Of a stretch of 64,000 nucleotides of DNA, positions 36,001 through 43,539 are shown piece by piece. The number at the start of each line of letters is the position of its first letter. Position 1 is the first letter of the stretch. The DNA comes from Bacteroidales bacterium 6E. GTDB lineage: Bacteria > Bacteroidota > Bacteroidia > Bacteroidales > Prolixibacteraceae. The notes below the pieces were generated by a model, which was given only the letters and a program-made list of their open reading frames with translations, did no database searches and was not told the origin of the DNA. The translations under genes were made by a program, and so were the position numbers. Location: assembly GCA_001270045.2 (NCBI GenBank), contig DF970690.1:158369-222368 (forward strand), given 5' to 3'.

Positions 36001-36630
36001 CAGGGCCCTGTCACGGAAATCCTGAATAGCTTTCATGTCAACAAGTGGCATCATCTGCTCGGTAGTGAGCAGCTCAACCTTTTGCAATTCATGAGAAGTT
36101 CTGAATCCATCAAAGAATGCCAGGAAAGGCACCCTGGATTTCAAGGTTGCAAGGTGAGCAACTCCGGCAATATCCATTTCTTCCTGGACAGAACCTGCCG
36201 CAATCAGTGCAAAACCAGTTTGCCGTGCAGCATATACGTCGCTATGGTCCCCAAAAATGGAAAGGGCATGGCCTGCCAAGGCTCTGGCACTGACATGGAA
36301 TACGGTTGGGAGCAATTCACCTGCAATTTTATACATATTGGGGATCATCAACAACAATCCCTGGGATGCAGTATAAGTTGTGGTGAGTGAGCCCGATTGC
36401 AAAGCACCGTGTACAGCACCGGCGGCTCCACCTTCACTTTGCATCTCTGCAAGACGGATCGGACGACCGAACATATTTGTTTTTCCATAGGCAGCCCATT
36501 CATCGACATACTCCGCCATAGTCGACGAAGGTGTAATTGGATAGATACAAGCCACCTCACTGAACATGTAACTCATGTGCGCTGCAGCATAGTTACCGTC
36601 ACATGTAATGAATTTTTTCTCTTTTGACAT
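33088..36630 (-). CDS. nifJ: pyruvate:ferredoxin (flavodoxin) oxidoreductase
   Basis: 1180-residue single-chain PFOR that oxidises pyruvate to acetyl-CoA and CO2 and reduces ferredoxin, the central reaction of anaerobic pyruvate fermentation. Domains run in the standard order: alpha (YPITPSSTMAEYVDEW near 30), gamma-type region, two [4Fe-4S] ferredoxin motifs (CIQCNQCAYVCPHAA near 690 and CTGCGNCADVCPSK near 750), then the thiamine-diphosphate domain with CAGCGETPHVK near 815 and GGDGWAYDIGFGG. The length equals known homodimeric PFORs. It is a single-gene unit. Reduced ferredoxin must be used elsewhere if the hydrogenase at 24.2 kb is only NADH-linked. Confidence 0.97.
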   Translation of the reverse strand: MSKEKKFITCDGNYAAAHMSYMFSEVACIYPITPSSTMAEYVDEWAAYGKTNMFGRPIRLAEMQSEGGAAGAVHGALQSGSLTTTYTASQGLLLMIPNMYKIAGELLPTVFHVSARALAGHALSIFGDHSDVYAARQTGFALIAAGSVQEEMDIAGVAHLATLKSRVPFLAFFDGFRTSHELQKVELLTTEQMMPLVDMKAIQDFRDRALNPEHPVTRGTAQNPDIFFQAKEASNRFYDAVPDIVEHYMNEMAKVTGRQYHPFTYYGAPDAENIIVAMGSVTETIRETIDYLVKQGKKVGLVSVHLFRPFSSEYFFRVFPGTVKRIAVLDRAKEPGAEGEPLYLDIKSIFYGRDKAPVIVGGRYGLGSKDTTPSQILAVYENLEMREPKNGFTIGIVDDVTFKSLPLKEEIDITPKGTYQAKFYGLGSDGTVGANKNSIKIIGEETDKFCQGYFQYDSKKSGGFTCSHLRFGDQPIRSTYLVTTPDFVACHVPAYINLYDVLKGLKKGGSFLLNSIWDVEETKNKLPDHMKKYLAENNINFYIINGTKLGEDLGLGTRTNTIMQSAFFKITNVIPYELAVKEMKKAVVKSYGLKGEQVVNMNFAAIDAGGENVVKVEVPSEWKKIELTGDEVSDKLRPKYISKFVDVINAQKGDELPVSMFVGYEDGTFEAGTAEYEKRGIAVNVPTWHADNCIQCNQCAYVCPHAAIRPFLLSADEAANVPAGTDLREATPSKTFPGLSFRIQVSVLDCTGCGNCADVCPSKVKSLEMVALDTQRDEIERWDYMVKNVKTKENLPDKMQNVKNSQFAQPLFEFSGACAGCGETPHVKLVTQLFGERMMVANATGCSSIYGGSAPATPYRKNSDSGRGPAWANSLFEDNAEYGFGMAEGVSAQRDRITQVMENALKEGLPAEVETAFNRWIETKFDAKTSEEASNKVIEVLNGRTEEYAKVILSLKQYLIKKSIWVFGGDGWAYDIGFGGLDHVLASGQDINVLVLDTEVYSNTGGQSSKSTPVGAVAKFAASGKKIRKKDLGTMLMSYGYIYVAQVAMGANQLQYLKAIREAEEYPGPSIVIAYSPCIAHGLKNSMGQSQEEMKRAVEAGYWSLYRYDPRLEEQGKNPFQLDSKEPDWSKFQSFLNGEVRYTSLKKSFPEEAAVLFASAEENAKWRYNYYKRMANMQFE

Positions 36631-36690
36631 GATTCAAACTGATTGGTTATAATTTTATAATTTGCTCTGATTTAAAAATTTAGGTCTCTA

Positions 36691-37866
36691 TTAATAAAGG
36701 AAGCCAAACAACCATAAAGGAATTTTTTTGCCCTCCCCGATCTCGACCATATCTGCCGCTGCATAGGCAAGATCGCTGGCTTCGGTTTTTCGGCCTCCAA
36801 CTAAGAAATCATACCGGTGATTTACACGAAAATCAGCCACGCTGCTGCTTTTAATATCACATTTGCTTCCTACCTGATTATAGAAAAAAGTATGACGCAA
36901 ATTAACTGAATCCGTATTTTCAGGCATAATGGCATATAGCAGGTTCGTATTATTCATATATACCCGTTCAGGCTTTCTTGCTTCATCAAATTCCCCATTC
37001 TGATACAATAGCTGTATCAATCTGGCATTCCTGAGATATTTTAGGTAATTCATCACCGTAGCCCTGGATGTTTCGATTGCAGATGCCAATTTACTTACAT
37101 TCGGCGAGAAAGGTGTTTCAGAAGATATGATATAAAGCAGCTTTCGAAGTTTGGACAAATATTTTAGCTCAACCTGATTAATATATGGAATATCAATTTC
37201 AAGAGCAAGGTTAATATTTTTCAGAAGGGTATTTTCATAAAAACTTTGATTATCCATAAAATATGGATAATATCCATACTTCAAATAATCAGAAAAGAAG
37301 GCAAGTGGCTTAACTTGTTCAACAACTGAATGAGCAATTGCGACATGGTTTTCAAGAATCTCTTCAAGGGAATAAGACCTAAAGCTAAGACCTGTTTTAT
37401 AATTCAGAAACTCCCTGAATGAAAGACCATCGAGATGATAGAGTTTTACGATTCCATTCAGGTCAGGATTCTCATCAGCGACCCTTAATACGGGAGATGC
37501 AGTGAAAACAATTTTAAGTCCGGGAATTTCATCATAGCACTTTCGAAGCTCAGAAGACCATTCCGGGTATTTATTGATTTGATCCAGAAACAGTACCTGA
37601 CCTCCCCTTTTTGAAAATTCATCCGCAAAAGAAAAAAGACGTCTTTTGGTGAAGTAGAAATTATTGAGATTCAAATAAAGAACTGATCTGTCATTACCAT
37701 ATTCCTTACGGATATGATCAAGAATAAATGCGGTTTTACCCACTCCCCTAAATCCCTTGATACAAATAAGGGGGTACTCCCAGTCAATCAGGCTGTTTAA
37801 CTGTCTTTCCAGGTACTTGCCCGGGCTCTCCAGCAGAGTATTATGTAGATGATATAAAAAATCCAA
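36691..37866 (-). CDS. AAA ATPase with C-terminal DUF4143-like domain; Walker B Glu replaced
   Basis: 391 residues. Walker A GFRGVGKT at 38-45 and Walker B VLFLDQ at 91-96, followed by the family motif NKYPEW; a winged-helix region (SRATVMNYLKYLRNARLI) and a C-terminal nuclease-like DUF4143 region ending IPLWLFGFLY. This AAA_14/DUF4143 family is common and of unknown role, perhaps linked to mobile DNA or defence. Two features are odd. The Walker B catalytic Glu, usually LDE, is Gln96. The C-terminal segment after YDFLV seems to lack the short stretch containing the Glu of the usual FExGG motif. Both may impair activity. Confidence 0.82.
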   Translation of the reverse strand: MDFLYHLHNTLLESPGKYLERQLNSLIDWEYPLICIKGFRGVGKTAFILDHIRKEYGNDRSVLYLNLNNFYFTKRRLFSFADEFSKRGGQVLFLDQINKYPEWSSELRKCYDEIPGLKIVFTASPVLRVADENPDLNGIVKLYHLDGLSFREFLNYKTGLSFRSYSLEEILENHVAIAHSVVEQVKPLAFFSDYLKYGYYPYFMDNQSFYENTLLKNINLALEIDIPYINQVELKYLSKLRKLLYIISSETPFSPNVSKLASAIETSRATVMNYLKYLRNARLIQLLYQNGEFDEARKPERVYMNNTNLLYAIMPENTDSVNLRHTFFYNQVGSKCDIKSSSVADFRVNHRYDFLVGGRKTEASDLAYAAADMVEIGEGKKIPLWLFGFLY

Positions 37867-38040
37867 AACAGTAAATTTTTACATCAACAAAAATAATCAG
37901 CATTCCGGATTTTTTGTCATCCCCAGATAGCAAAATACGTTTTTGATTGCAATTTATAATTAGTAAAAATAAGCCCCTTCTTGATTCCGGGACATAGCAC
38001 CAAAACTTTCAGTAGTTAGTTTTTTTTAACTAAAATGCAC

Positions 38041-38077
38041 AAAAACAAAGAGGCTCCCCTAAGGAAAGCCTCTTCAA
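38041..38077 (-). terminator. intrinsic terminator of rho
   Basis: Stem AAGAGGCT / AGCCTCTT (38048-38055, 38067-38074). On the minus strand it is followed by TTGTTTTTGTG. It lies 20 bp after the rho stop. Confidence 0.78.
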
Positions 38078-38094
38078 TGAACATTATACTATTT

Positions 38095-40086
38095 CTAAGA
38101 GTCTGCGTTCATGGAAATCAGGAATTCTTCGATAGACCTGGTCTTCATTAACCTGTCTTTCATAAACTCCATGGCTTCAAGTGAATTCATCGCACCGAGA
38201 TAATTTCTGAGAATCCACATTTTATCAAGAATATATTTCGGGAACAAAAGGTCTTCACGACGAGTGCTTGATGCAGGAATATCAACTGACGGGAAGATCC
38301 TCTTATTGGAAAGTTTGCGGTCAAGCTGTAATTCCATGTTACCTGTACCCTTAAATTCTTCAAAGATGACATCATCCATTTTAGATCCTGTCTCAGTAAG
38401 AGCAGTGGCAAGAATGGTAAGTGAACCACCTCCCTCAATATTTCGGGCTGCGCCAAAGAATCGTTTGGGTTTCTGAAGTGCGTTTGCATCGACACCACCT
38501 GAGAGAACTTTACCAGAGGCAGGCTGTACGGTATTATAGGCCCGTGCAAGCCTTGTTATGGAATCAAGCAGAATAACTACATCATGTCCGCACTCAACCA
38601 GGCGCTTGGCTTTTTCGAGAACCATGCCTGCCACACGCACATGCCTTTCAGCAGGTTCGTCAAAAGTTGAGGAAATCACTTCTGCATTGACACTCCTTGC
38701 CATATCGGTAACCTCTTCCGGGCGTTCGTCAATTAAAAGGACAATCATGTAGACTTCCGGATGATTGGCTGAAATTGCATTGGCAATTTCTTTCAGCAGC
38801 ACTGTTTTACCTGTTTTGGGCTGAGCAACGATCAAGCCTCTTTGGCCCTTGCCAATAGGGGCAAACATATCCACAATTCTCGTGGAAACATTGTCGTGGC
38901 CTTTACCTGTCAACTCAAATTTCTCGTTCGGAAAAAGGGGTGTCAGATGATCAAAAGGAATCCTGTCCCTAATGAATTCAGGCGACCGACCATTAATTTC
39001 CTGTACCTTGATCAATGGGAAATACTTTTCGCCTTCTTTTGGAGGGCGTATCGTGCCCTTTATGGTATCACCCGTCTTTAAACCAAAAAGCTTAATTTGC
39101 GATTGTGACACATAAATATCATCAGGTGAATTAAGGTAGTTAAAATCTGCAGAACGCATGAATCCATAACCTTCCGGCATAATCTCAAGCACTCCTGCAT
39201 TCGTAACGATACCTTCAAATTCGTAATTTTTATCGACATGTTGTTGCTTCTCTGGCTGACGCTCTGGCTGCTTTTCTGGCGCTCGCTCTGTCTGCTTTTC
39301 ATTATTTCGTTCGATCGTCCGATCGTTCGGCTTCTCAAACTGCTTATTAGCTTTTGGTTGGTTATCACGCTGTGGGTTATCCCTTTTTATCTGCCAATCA
39401 GGTTGTTTAAGTCTTCTTTGATGTCCACCCTGCTGTTGGTTTGAGGAAGAAGTGTCACGTTTTTCAAAACGCTTTTTCTCATCCTGGCTTTTATCTTGAG
39501 GTGCTGTAACAGGTGTTTCCTGATCTTTTACTTCGCTTTTAACGGGTTCGGTAGCTTTCTGAATTTCAGTTTCTTTTGTTGAAGGGATGTTCTCACTCGA
39601 ATTTGTCCCTGTCTCTTGAATTATTGGTTCCACAGAAAGATTTGCATTTGGTTTTTCCTTTGTGTATTCCTGAATAATAGCCCGTAGCTGATCCCGACGT
39701 GATCGGGATTGCCCAGTTGCTGAAGTAGACGGTTCATTGCTGTCAGATGCATTATCACCCTTGGAATTGAGCATTACCCCCTTACTGGCGATAGAAGGAT
39801 CTATCCTGCGTCGACTTTTTTTCTGAGCTGAATCCGGGTTCAGGTCAGCAGGATCTACCTTGCTAAGCTTTGGAGTTTTATCACGCTTCAAAATAATCTG
39901 TTTTGATTTGATGTCTTCATTCTTTTCATTTTGCACCGCATTATGTATAGCCTGTGCATCGAGGATCTTATAAATAAGTTCTTGTTTTTTATAGGATTCT
40001 ACTCGTTTAATTTTCAACTCTTTACCCAACTCCCTCAACTCTGGAAGCAGTTTTTTGTTGAGTGCCTCAATATCGTACATACTCAA
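38095..40086 (-). CDS. rho: transcription termination factor Rho with long disordered insert
   Basis: 663-residue hexameric RNA helicase, far longer than the 419 residues of E. coli Rho. The N-terminal Rho-N domain is at about 1-45, then roughly 240 residues rich in Lys, Glu, Gln, Asn and Pro without predicted fold, including imperfect PEKQPERQ repeats near residue 268. After that come the cold-shock RNA-binding domain (about 285-370) and the ATPase with Walker A QPKTGKT near 424. Similar disordered inserts are typical of Bacteroidetes; in Bacteroides thetaiotaomicron the insert drives Rho phase separation (established literature). The leader upstream can fold into alternative hairpins. Confidence 0.96.
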   Translation of the reverse strand: MSMYDIEALNKKLLPELRELGKELKIKRVESYKKQELIYKILDAQAIHNAVQNEKNEDIKSKQIILKRDKTPKLSKVDPADLNPDSAQKKSRRRIDPSIASKGVMLNSKGDNASDSNEPSTSATGQSRSRRDQLRAIIQEYTKEKPNANLSVEPIIQETGTNSSENIPSTKETEIQKATEPVKSEVKDQETPVTAPQDKSQDEKKRFEKRDTSSSNQQQGGHQRRLKQPDWQIKRDNPQRDNQPKANKQFEKPNDRTIERNNEKQTERAPEKQPERQPEKQQHVDKNYEFEGIVTNAGVLEIMPEGYGFMRSADFNYLNSPDDIYVSQSQIKLFGLKTGDTIKGTIRPPKEGEKYFPLIKVQEINGRSPEFIRDRIPFDHLTPLFPNEKFELTGKGHDNVSTRIVDMFAPIGKGQRGLIVAQPKTGKTVLLKEIANAISANHPEVYMIVLLIDERPEEVTDMARSVNAEVISSTFDEPAERHVRVAGMVLEKAKRLVECGHDVVILLDSITRLARAYNTVQPASGKVLSGGVDANALQKPKRFFGAARNIEGGGSLTILATALTETGSKMDDVIFEEFKGTGNMELQLDRKLSNKRIFPSVDIPASSTRREDLLFPKYILDKMWILRNYLGAMNSLEAMEFMKDRLMKTRSIEEFLISMNADS
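39240..39300 (-). repeat. imperfect short tandem repeat inside rho (PEKQ/PERQ units)
   Basis: About five degenerate 12-base units encode [16 protein letters not shown] in the disordered part of Rho. Such units can change copy number by slippage. Confidence 0.55.
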
Positions 40087-40421
40087 TGTGATTATAACTT
40101 AATGTAATTCGGAATTAATCAGGAAAAATTTTGTGTGGATTGCTAATCATAGCCTTAGAGCCGGCAATATTAACTAAAAAGTTTTTAATCCACAAAAATT
40201 AGTCTAATTTAATAATAGTATTCGAACATTTTAACTGGATCAACCAATAAACAACTTCCTTACTGTTTCAGGCAAATTTATATACATAGAAAGAAATTGG
40301 TATTCAGCCAACTAAAAAAAACAACTTCTGAATAATGCAAGAGCAATTATCAGATTCTCAAAATTTTCGCTAAATTCGCAACTCCGGCAAAACACAAACA
40401 ATTTGCGCAACGCACTTAGTG
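40087..40421. other. divergent region between rho and primary sigma genes
   Basis: 335 bp. It contains a possible structured rho leader at 40134-40194 and the promoters of both genes; no consensus TAnnTTTG was confidently placed. No small reading frame is evident. Confidence 0.45.
40134..40194 (-). promoter_or_regulatory. candidate structured leader of rho mRNA
   Basis: TGTGGATT (40134-40141) pairs with AATCCACA (40187-40194). Inside, ATTGC (40139-40143) pairs with GCAAT (40164-40168), and GCC with GGC closer in. The two stems share bases, so they are alternatives. The position is 48-108 bp before the rho start on its own strand. Confidence 0.35.
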
Positions 40422-41288
40422 ATGAGGCAACTAAAAATTTCCAAACAAGTCACAAACAGGGACACTTTGTCACTCGATAAATATTTGCATGAGATCGGCA
40501 AGGTGGAACTATTGTCAGCCGACAGTGAAGTTGAAATGGCCAAAAGAATCAAAAAAGGAGACCGTCAGGCTTTCGAAATCCTCATCAAGGCAAATTTGCG
40601 TTTTGTTGTTTCAGTGGCCAAACAATATCAAAATCAGGGGCTAAGTCTTCCCGACCTCATCAATGAAGGGAATATGGGATTGATAAAGGCTGCTGAACGT
40701 TTTGATGAAACCCGTGGCTTTAAGTTTATATCATATGCCGTTTGGTGGATCCGACAGTCTATCTTGCAGGCTTTAGCCGAACAAGCTCGTATAGTAAGGC
40801 TTCCGCTCAACAAAATTGGATCGATAAGCAAAATTAACAAGACCTTCACTCTGTTGGAACAGGAATTCCAGAGAGAACCCACCAATGAGGAAATGGCCGA
40901 GATCCTGAATACAAGTACGGAATTGATTGAGGACTCCCTCTCCATCTCCAATTCCCATATGTCGATGGATGCCCCTGTAGGAGATGATGAGAGCAATAAC
41001 CTATATGATATTCTTCTCAACAATGATTCACCAAGTCCTGATGAGGAACTTATCACAGGATCATTAAGAAAGGAAATTGAACGATCATTGGCAACACTTG
41101 GTGAACGCGAAGCAGACATCCTTCGATATTATTTTGGATTAAACGGTTACCCTCCCTATACACTCGAAGAAATCGGAGATGAATTTGGATTGACCAGGGA
41201 ACGAGTACGACAAATCAAGGAAAAAGCCATAAAAAAACTCAAAAATCAATACAGGAACCGATTGCTGAGAAGTTATCTGGGTCAATAA
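40422..41288 (+). CDS. rpoD: primary RNA polymerase sigma factor (sigma70/RpoD, Bacteroidetes type)
   Basis: 288 residues from the ATG at 40422; a GTG directly before it is rejected because Bacteroidetes homologues start MRQLKI. Region 1.2 ([15 protein letters not shown]), region 2 ([49 protein letters not shown]), region 3 and region 4 ([20 protein letters not shown]) are all present. Region 1.1 is absent, as in the phylum. It directs RNA polymerase to TTG/TAnnTTTG promoters such as those listed here. Rpe follows 24 bp downstream on the same strand. Confidence 0.95.
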   Translation: MRQLKISKQVTNRDTLSLDKYLHEIGKVELLSADSEVEMAKRIKKGDRQAFEILIKANLRFVVSVAKQYQNQGLSLPDLINEGNMGLIKAAERFDETRGFKFISYAVWWIRQSILQALAEQARIVRLPLNKIGSISKINKTFTLLEQEFQREPTNEEMAEILNTSTELIEDSLSISNSHMSMDAPVGDDESNNLYDILLNNDSPSPDEELITGSLRKEIERSLATLGEREADILRYYFGLNGYPPYTLEEIGDEFGLTRERVRQIKEKAIKKLKNQYRNRLLRSYLGQ

Positions 41289-41312
41289 TCATAGAGAATC
41301 GATCAATAAATC

Positions 41313-41966
41313 ATGGAAAGAAGAATTATTGCCCCATCCATCCTGGCCGCCAATTTCAATAAACTGGGCGACGAAATTGAAATGCTCAACCAAAGTCAGG
41401 CTGAATGGATTCATTGCGACATTATGGATGGCGTTTTTGTACCGAATATCTCATTTGGAATCCCAATAATTGAGCACATTAGAAAAATTACTTTCAAACC
41501 TCTTGATGTGCACTTGATGATTATTCATCCGGATAATTTCATCCAACAATTCGCTGAGGCAGGTGCCAATATATTGACCGTTCATTATGAAATTTGCAAT
41601 CATTTGCATCGAACGGTGCATAGGATCAGGGAGGCTGGAGCCAGACCCTCTGTTTGCCTTAATCCACACACTCCGGTTTCTGTTCTTGAGAATATCATCA
41701 CTGACCTTGATATGGTTTTGTTAATGTCAGTAAATCCAGGTTTTGGGGGCCAGAAATTCATTGAAGGAACCTATGAAAAGGTAAGACAACTTCGCGACCT
41801 AATTGAGCGGAAGAATCCCGAATGCCTCATAGAAGTGGATGGAGGAGTAAATCTGGAAACCGGAAAACTACTTTTTGAAGCGGGTGCAAACGTTTTGGTT
41901 GCCGGAAGCTTTGTGTTCAATTCACCTACGCCCTCAAACGTCATCACAAAGCTTTATAGTCTTTGA
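41313..41966 (+). CDS. rpe: ribulose-phosphate 3-epimerase
   Basis: 217-residue TIM-barrel enzyme that interconverts ribulose-5-phosphate and xylulose-5-phosphate in the pentose phosphate pathway. Signatures: APSILAANF near 8, IHCDIMDGVFVPNISFG with the metal-binding His and catalytic Asp, LDVHLMI, VNPGFGGQKF (phosphate grip) and EVDGGVN with the second catalytic Asp. Complete and of standard length. Probably in an operon with rpoD, 24 bp upstream. It converges with the DJ-1-like gene, 12 bp apart. Confidence 0.97.
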   Translation: MERRIIAPSILAANFNKLGDEIEMLNQSQAEWIHCDIMDGVFVPNISFGIPIIEHIRKITFKPLDVHLMIIHPDNFIQQFAEAGANILTVHYEICNHLHRTVHRIREAGARPSVCLNPHTPVSVLENIITDLDMVLLMSVNPGFGGQKFIEGTYEKVRQLRDLIERKNPECLIEVDGGVNLETGKLLFEAGANVLVAGSFVFNSPTPSNVITKLYSL

Positions 41967-41978
41967 AAAAAAGGCTTT

Positions 41979-42527
41979 TTAAGCATACAAGATTTTTGAC
42001 GCAACAGTTAAGGCCAGTGCCTTTCCAACCAGAATCTCAACAACTTTAAGCGAAAATGCAATGGCGTAGGCAACACCCTGCCCGGTGAGCAAATGGCCAT
42101 CATAAACGACACCCTCATTGACAATTTCAGCACCTTCAAGATACTTTTCAAATCCCGGATAACAGGTAGCTTTCCGATTTGATAGGATTCCATTTTGTCC
42201 CAATACCAAGGGCGCTGCACAAATCGCACCTATATACTTGCGCTTTTCATGATAGTCTTTCAAAACTGATTTCAAACCCTGATGATCATTGAGATTCATG
42301 GCACCAGGCATTCCTCCCGGCAATATGATCATATCCTGCATGTTGAAATCAACCTTTGCAAATGGAAGATCTGCTTCAATGGATAAAAAATGCGAACCGT
42401 TGACTTTAAGCGATTTTCCAATACTGCAAGTAGTGACCTTGATCCCGGCCCTACGTAGAATATCAATGATTGTCACTGCTTCAATTTCCTCGAAACCTTC
42501 GGCAATTGGTACCACTACATTCTTCAT
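41979..42527 (-). CDS. DJ-1/PfpI family protein (YajL-like)
   Basis: 182 residues of the DJ-1/ThiJ fold. The nucleophile Cys103 lies in the elbow IGAICAAPLVLG, and the conserved Glu15 that tunes its pKa lies in EGFEEIEA. The match to E. coli YajL and human DJ-1 length is close. Members are linked to glyoxalase or protein-repair activity and oxidative-stress protection, and the precise activity is debated. No signal peptide, so cytoplasmic. Confidence 0.9.
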   Translation of the reverse strand: MKNVVVPIAEGFEEIEAVTIIDILRRAGIKVTTCSIGKSLKVNGSHFLSIEADLPFAKVDFNMQDMIILPGGMPGAMNLNDHQGLKSVLKDYHEKRKYIGAICAAPLVLGQNGILSNRKATCYPGFEKYLEGAEIVNEGVVYDGHLLTGQGVAYAIAFSLKVVEILVGKALALTVASKILYA

Positions 42528-42690
42528 GGTTTTAAATATTTATCAAATTAAAAAATGTCCATATGGTTAGGACCGCAGATATAAACCACTGTCTACCCAA
42601 AAGTAAAATTACTCAAAATATAGCAATTCAATAAACGTAAAATGGGTAGAGATTCACAATTCAATTCTTACAATTAGGCTGATATATAAT

Positions 42691-42724
42691 AAAAAAGGAT
42701 CCTTAAAAAAAAGGATCCTTTTAA
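42691..42724 (-). terminator. intrinsic terminator of ECF sigma gene
   Basis: Stem AAAAGGATCC / GGATCCTTTT (42693-42702, 42713-42722). On the minus strand it is followed by TTATTATAT. It begins 20 bp after the ECF sigma stop. Confidence 0.82.
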
Positions 42725-42742
42725 TAGAGCTATGTATAACTA

Positions 42743-43252
42743 TCAGTTTGGAGCATATTCCAAAAGTGTCTTTTCCAATTTCTTCCGTGTGAAGAAAATC
42801 CTGCTTTTCACAGTTCCCAAAGGGAGATTCAATTCATCAGCTATTTCTTTATATTTATAGCCTTCGAGAAACATGGTAAACGGGATTCGATATTCATCTT
42901 CAAGAGCCTGAATACTCTTGTTGATTTCCTGTGAACTATATACTGAATCCGGACCTGGATGTACTCCATCCTTTGTGGATGCAACCAAATGATCATTGGT
43001 TGAACCTTCAAATGTGTTTTTTGTTTTAACGTTACGTCTATAGTCGTTTATGAAGGTATTCTTCATGATTGTATAGATCCAGGCTTTGAAATTTGTATTC
43101 TGTGCAAATTTATCCCGGTAAGTCAATGCTTTAAGGAAAGTCTCCTGTAACAGGTCATTGGCTCTTTCGCTGTCAGATGTCAGGCTCAAGGCATAGTAAT
43201 GGAGCTTATCACTTAAACCAAGTAAAGCAGAATTGAATTGAACTTGAGTCAT
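42743..43252 (-). CDS. ECF-type RNA polymerase sigma factor
   Basis: 169 residues with region 2 (SERANDLLQETFLKAL, AWIYTIMKNTFINDYRR) and region 4 (MFLEGYKYKEIADELNLPLGTVKSRIFFTRKKL), and no region 3, as in extracytoplasmic-function sigmas. No anti-sigma (FecR-like or zinc-binding) gene is on either side: upstream, divergent, is a TonB receptor; downstream is the DJ-1-like gene. Its control is therefore not visible here. It has its own terminator. A TATTTTTG-like box on the minus strand at 43281-43288 could be its promoter. Confidence 0.93.
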   Translation of the reverse strand: MTQVQFNSALLGLSDKLHYYALSLTSDSERANDLLQETFLKALTYRDKFAQNTNFKAWIYTIMKNTFINDYRRNVKTKNTFEGSTNDHLVASTKDGVHPGPDSVYSSQEINKSIQALEDEYRIPFTMFLEGYKYKEIADELNLPLGTVKSRIFFTRKKLEKTLLEYAPN

Positions 43253-43493
43253 GGCGTTTTAGTTTTTAATTTTGTTTAAGCAAAAATACACAAAGCGCAA
43301 CAAGATAAAAAGATTTATAGGTGTTTTTATCGTTGATTTTATCTATAATTAATAGAGAATTCCTATCGCTTTAATTTCTATTTGATTATCAAATAATTAC
43401 AAAATCAATCACTATTCTGCTTCTGTAGACACCTTTCGATTTTTCTGCCATGATTTTCGACAATTTGTTTTCTCACGGAATTACCCAGGATGA

Positions 43494-43523
43494 TTGGATG
43501 CTTTTGAATGATCATTAGTTTTG
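43494..43523 (+). promoter_or_regulatory. promoter of TonB receptor gene
   Basis: TTG at 43494-43496, a 19-base spacer, then TAGTTTTG at 43516-43523. It matches the Bacteroidetes consensus at correct spacing, 17 bp before the ATG, so the leader would be very short. Confidence 0.6.
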
Positions 43524-43539
43524 CAAAAATTTCAAATTC

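Noticed and set aside
35848-36390. 180-codon plus-strand frame opposite nifJ
   Set aside because: Same reason: shadow of conserved PFOR coding sequence.
40634-41119. 161-codon minus-strand frame opposite rpoD
   Set aside because: Ser-rich shadow frame of the conserved sigma factor gene.
43253-43539. Possible cobalamin riboswitch before the BtuB-sized receptor
   Set aside because: No B12-box-like GCCACTG segment and no room for the full structure once the promoter at 43494-43523 is placed.
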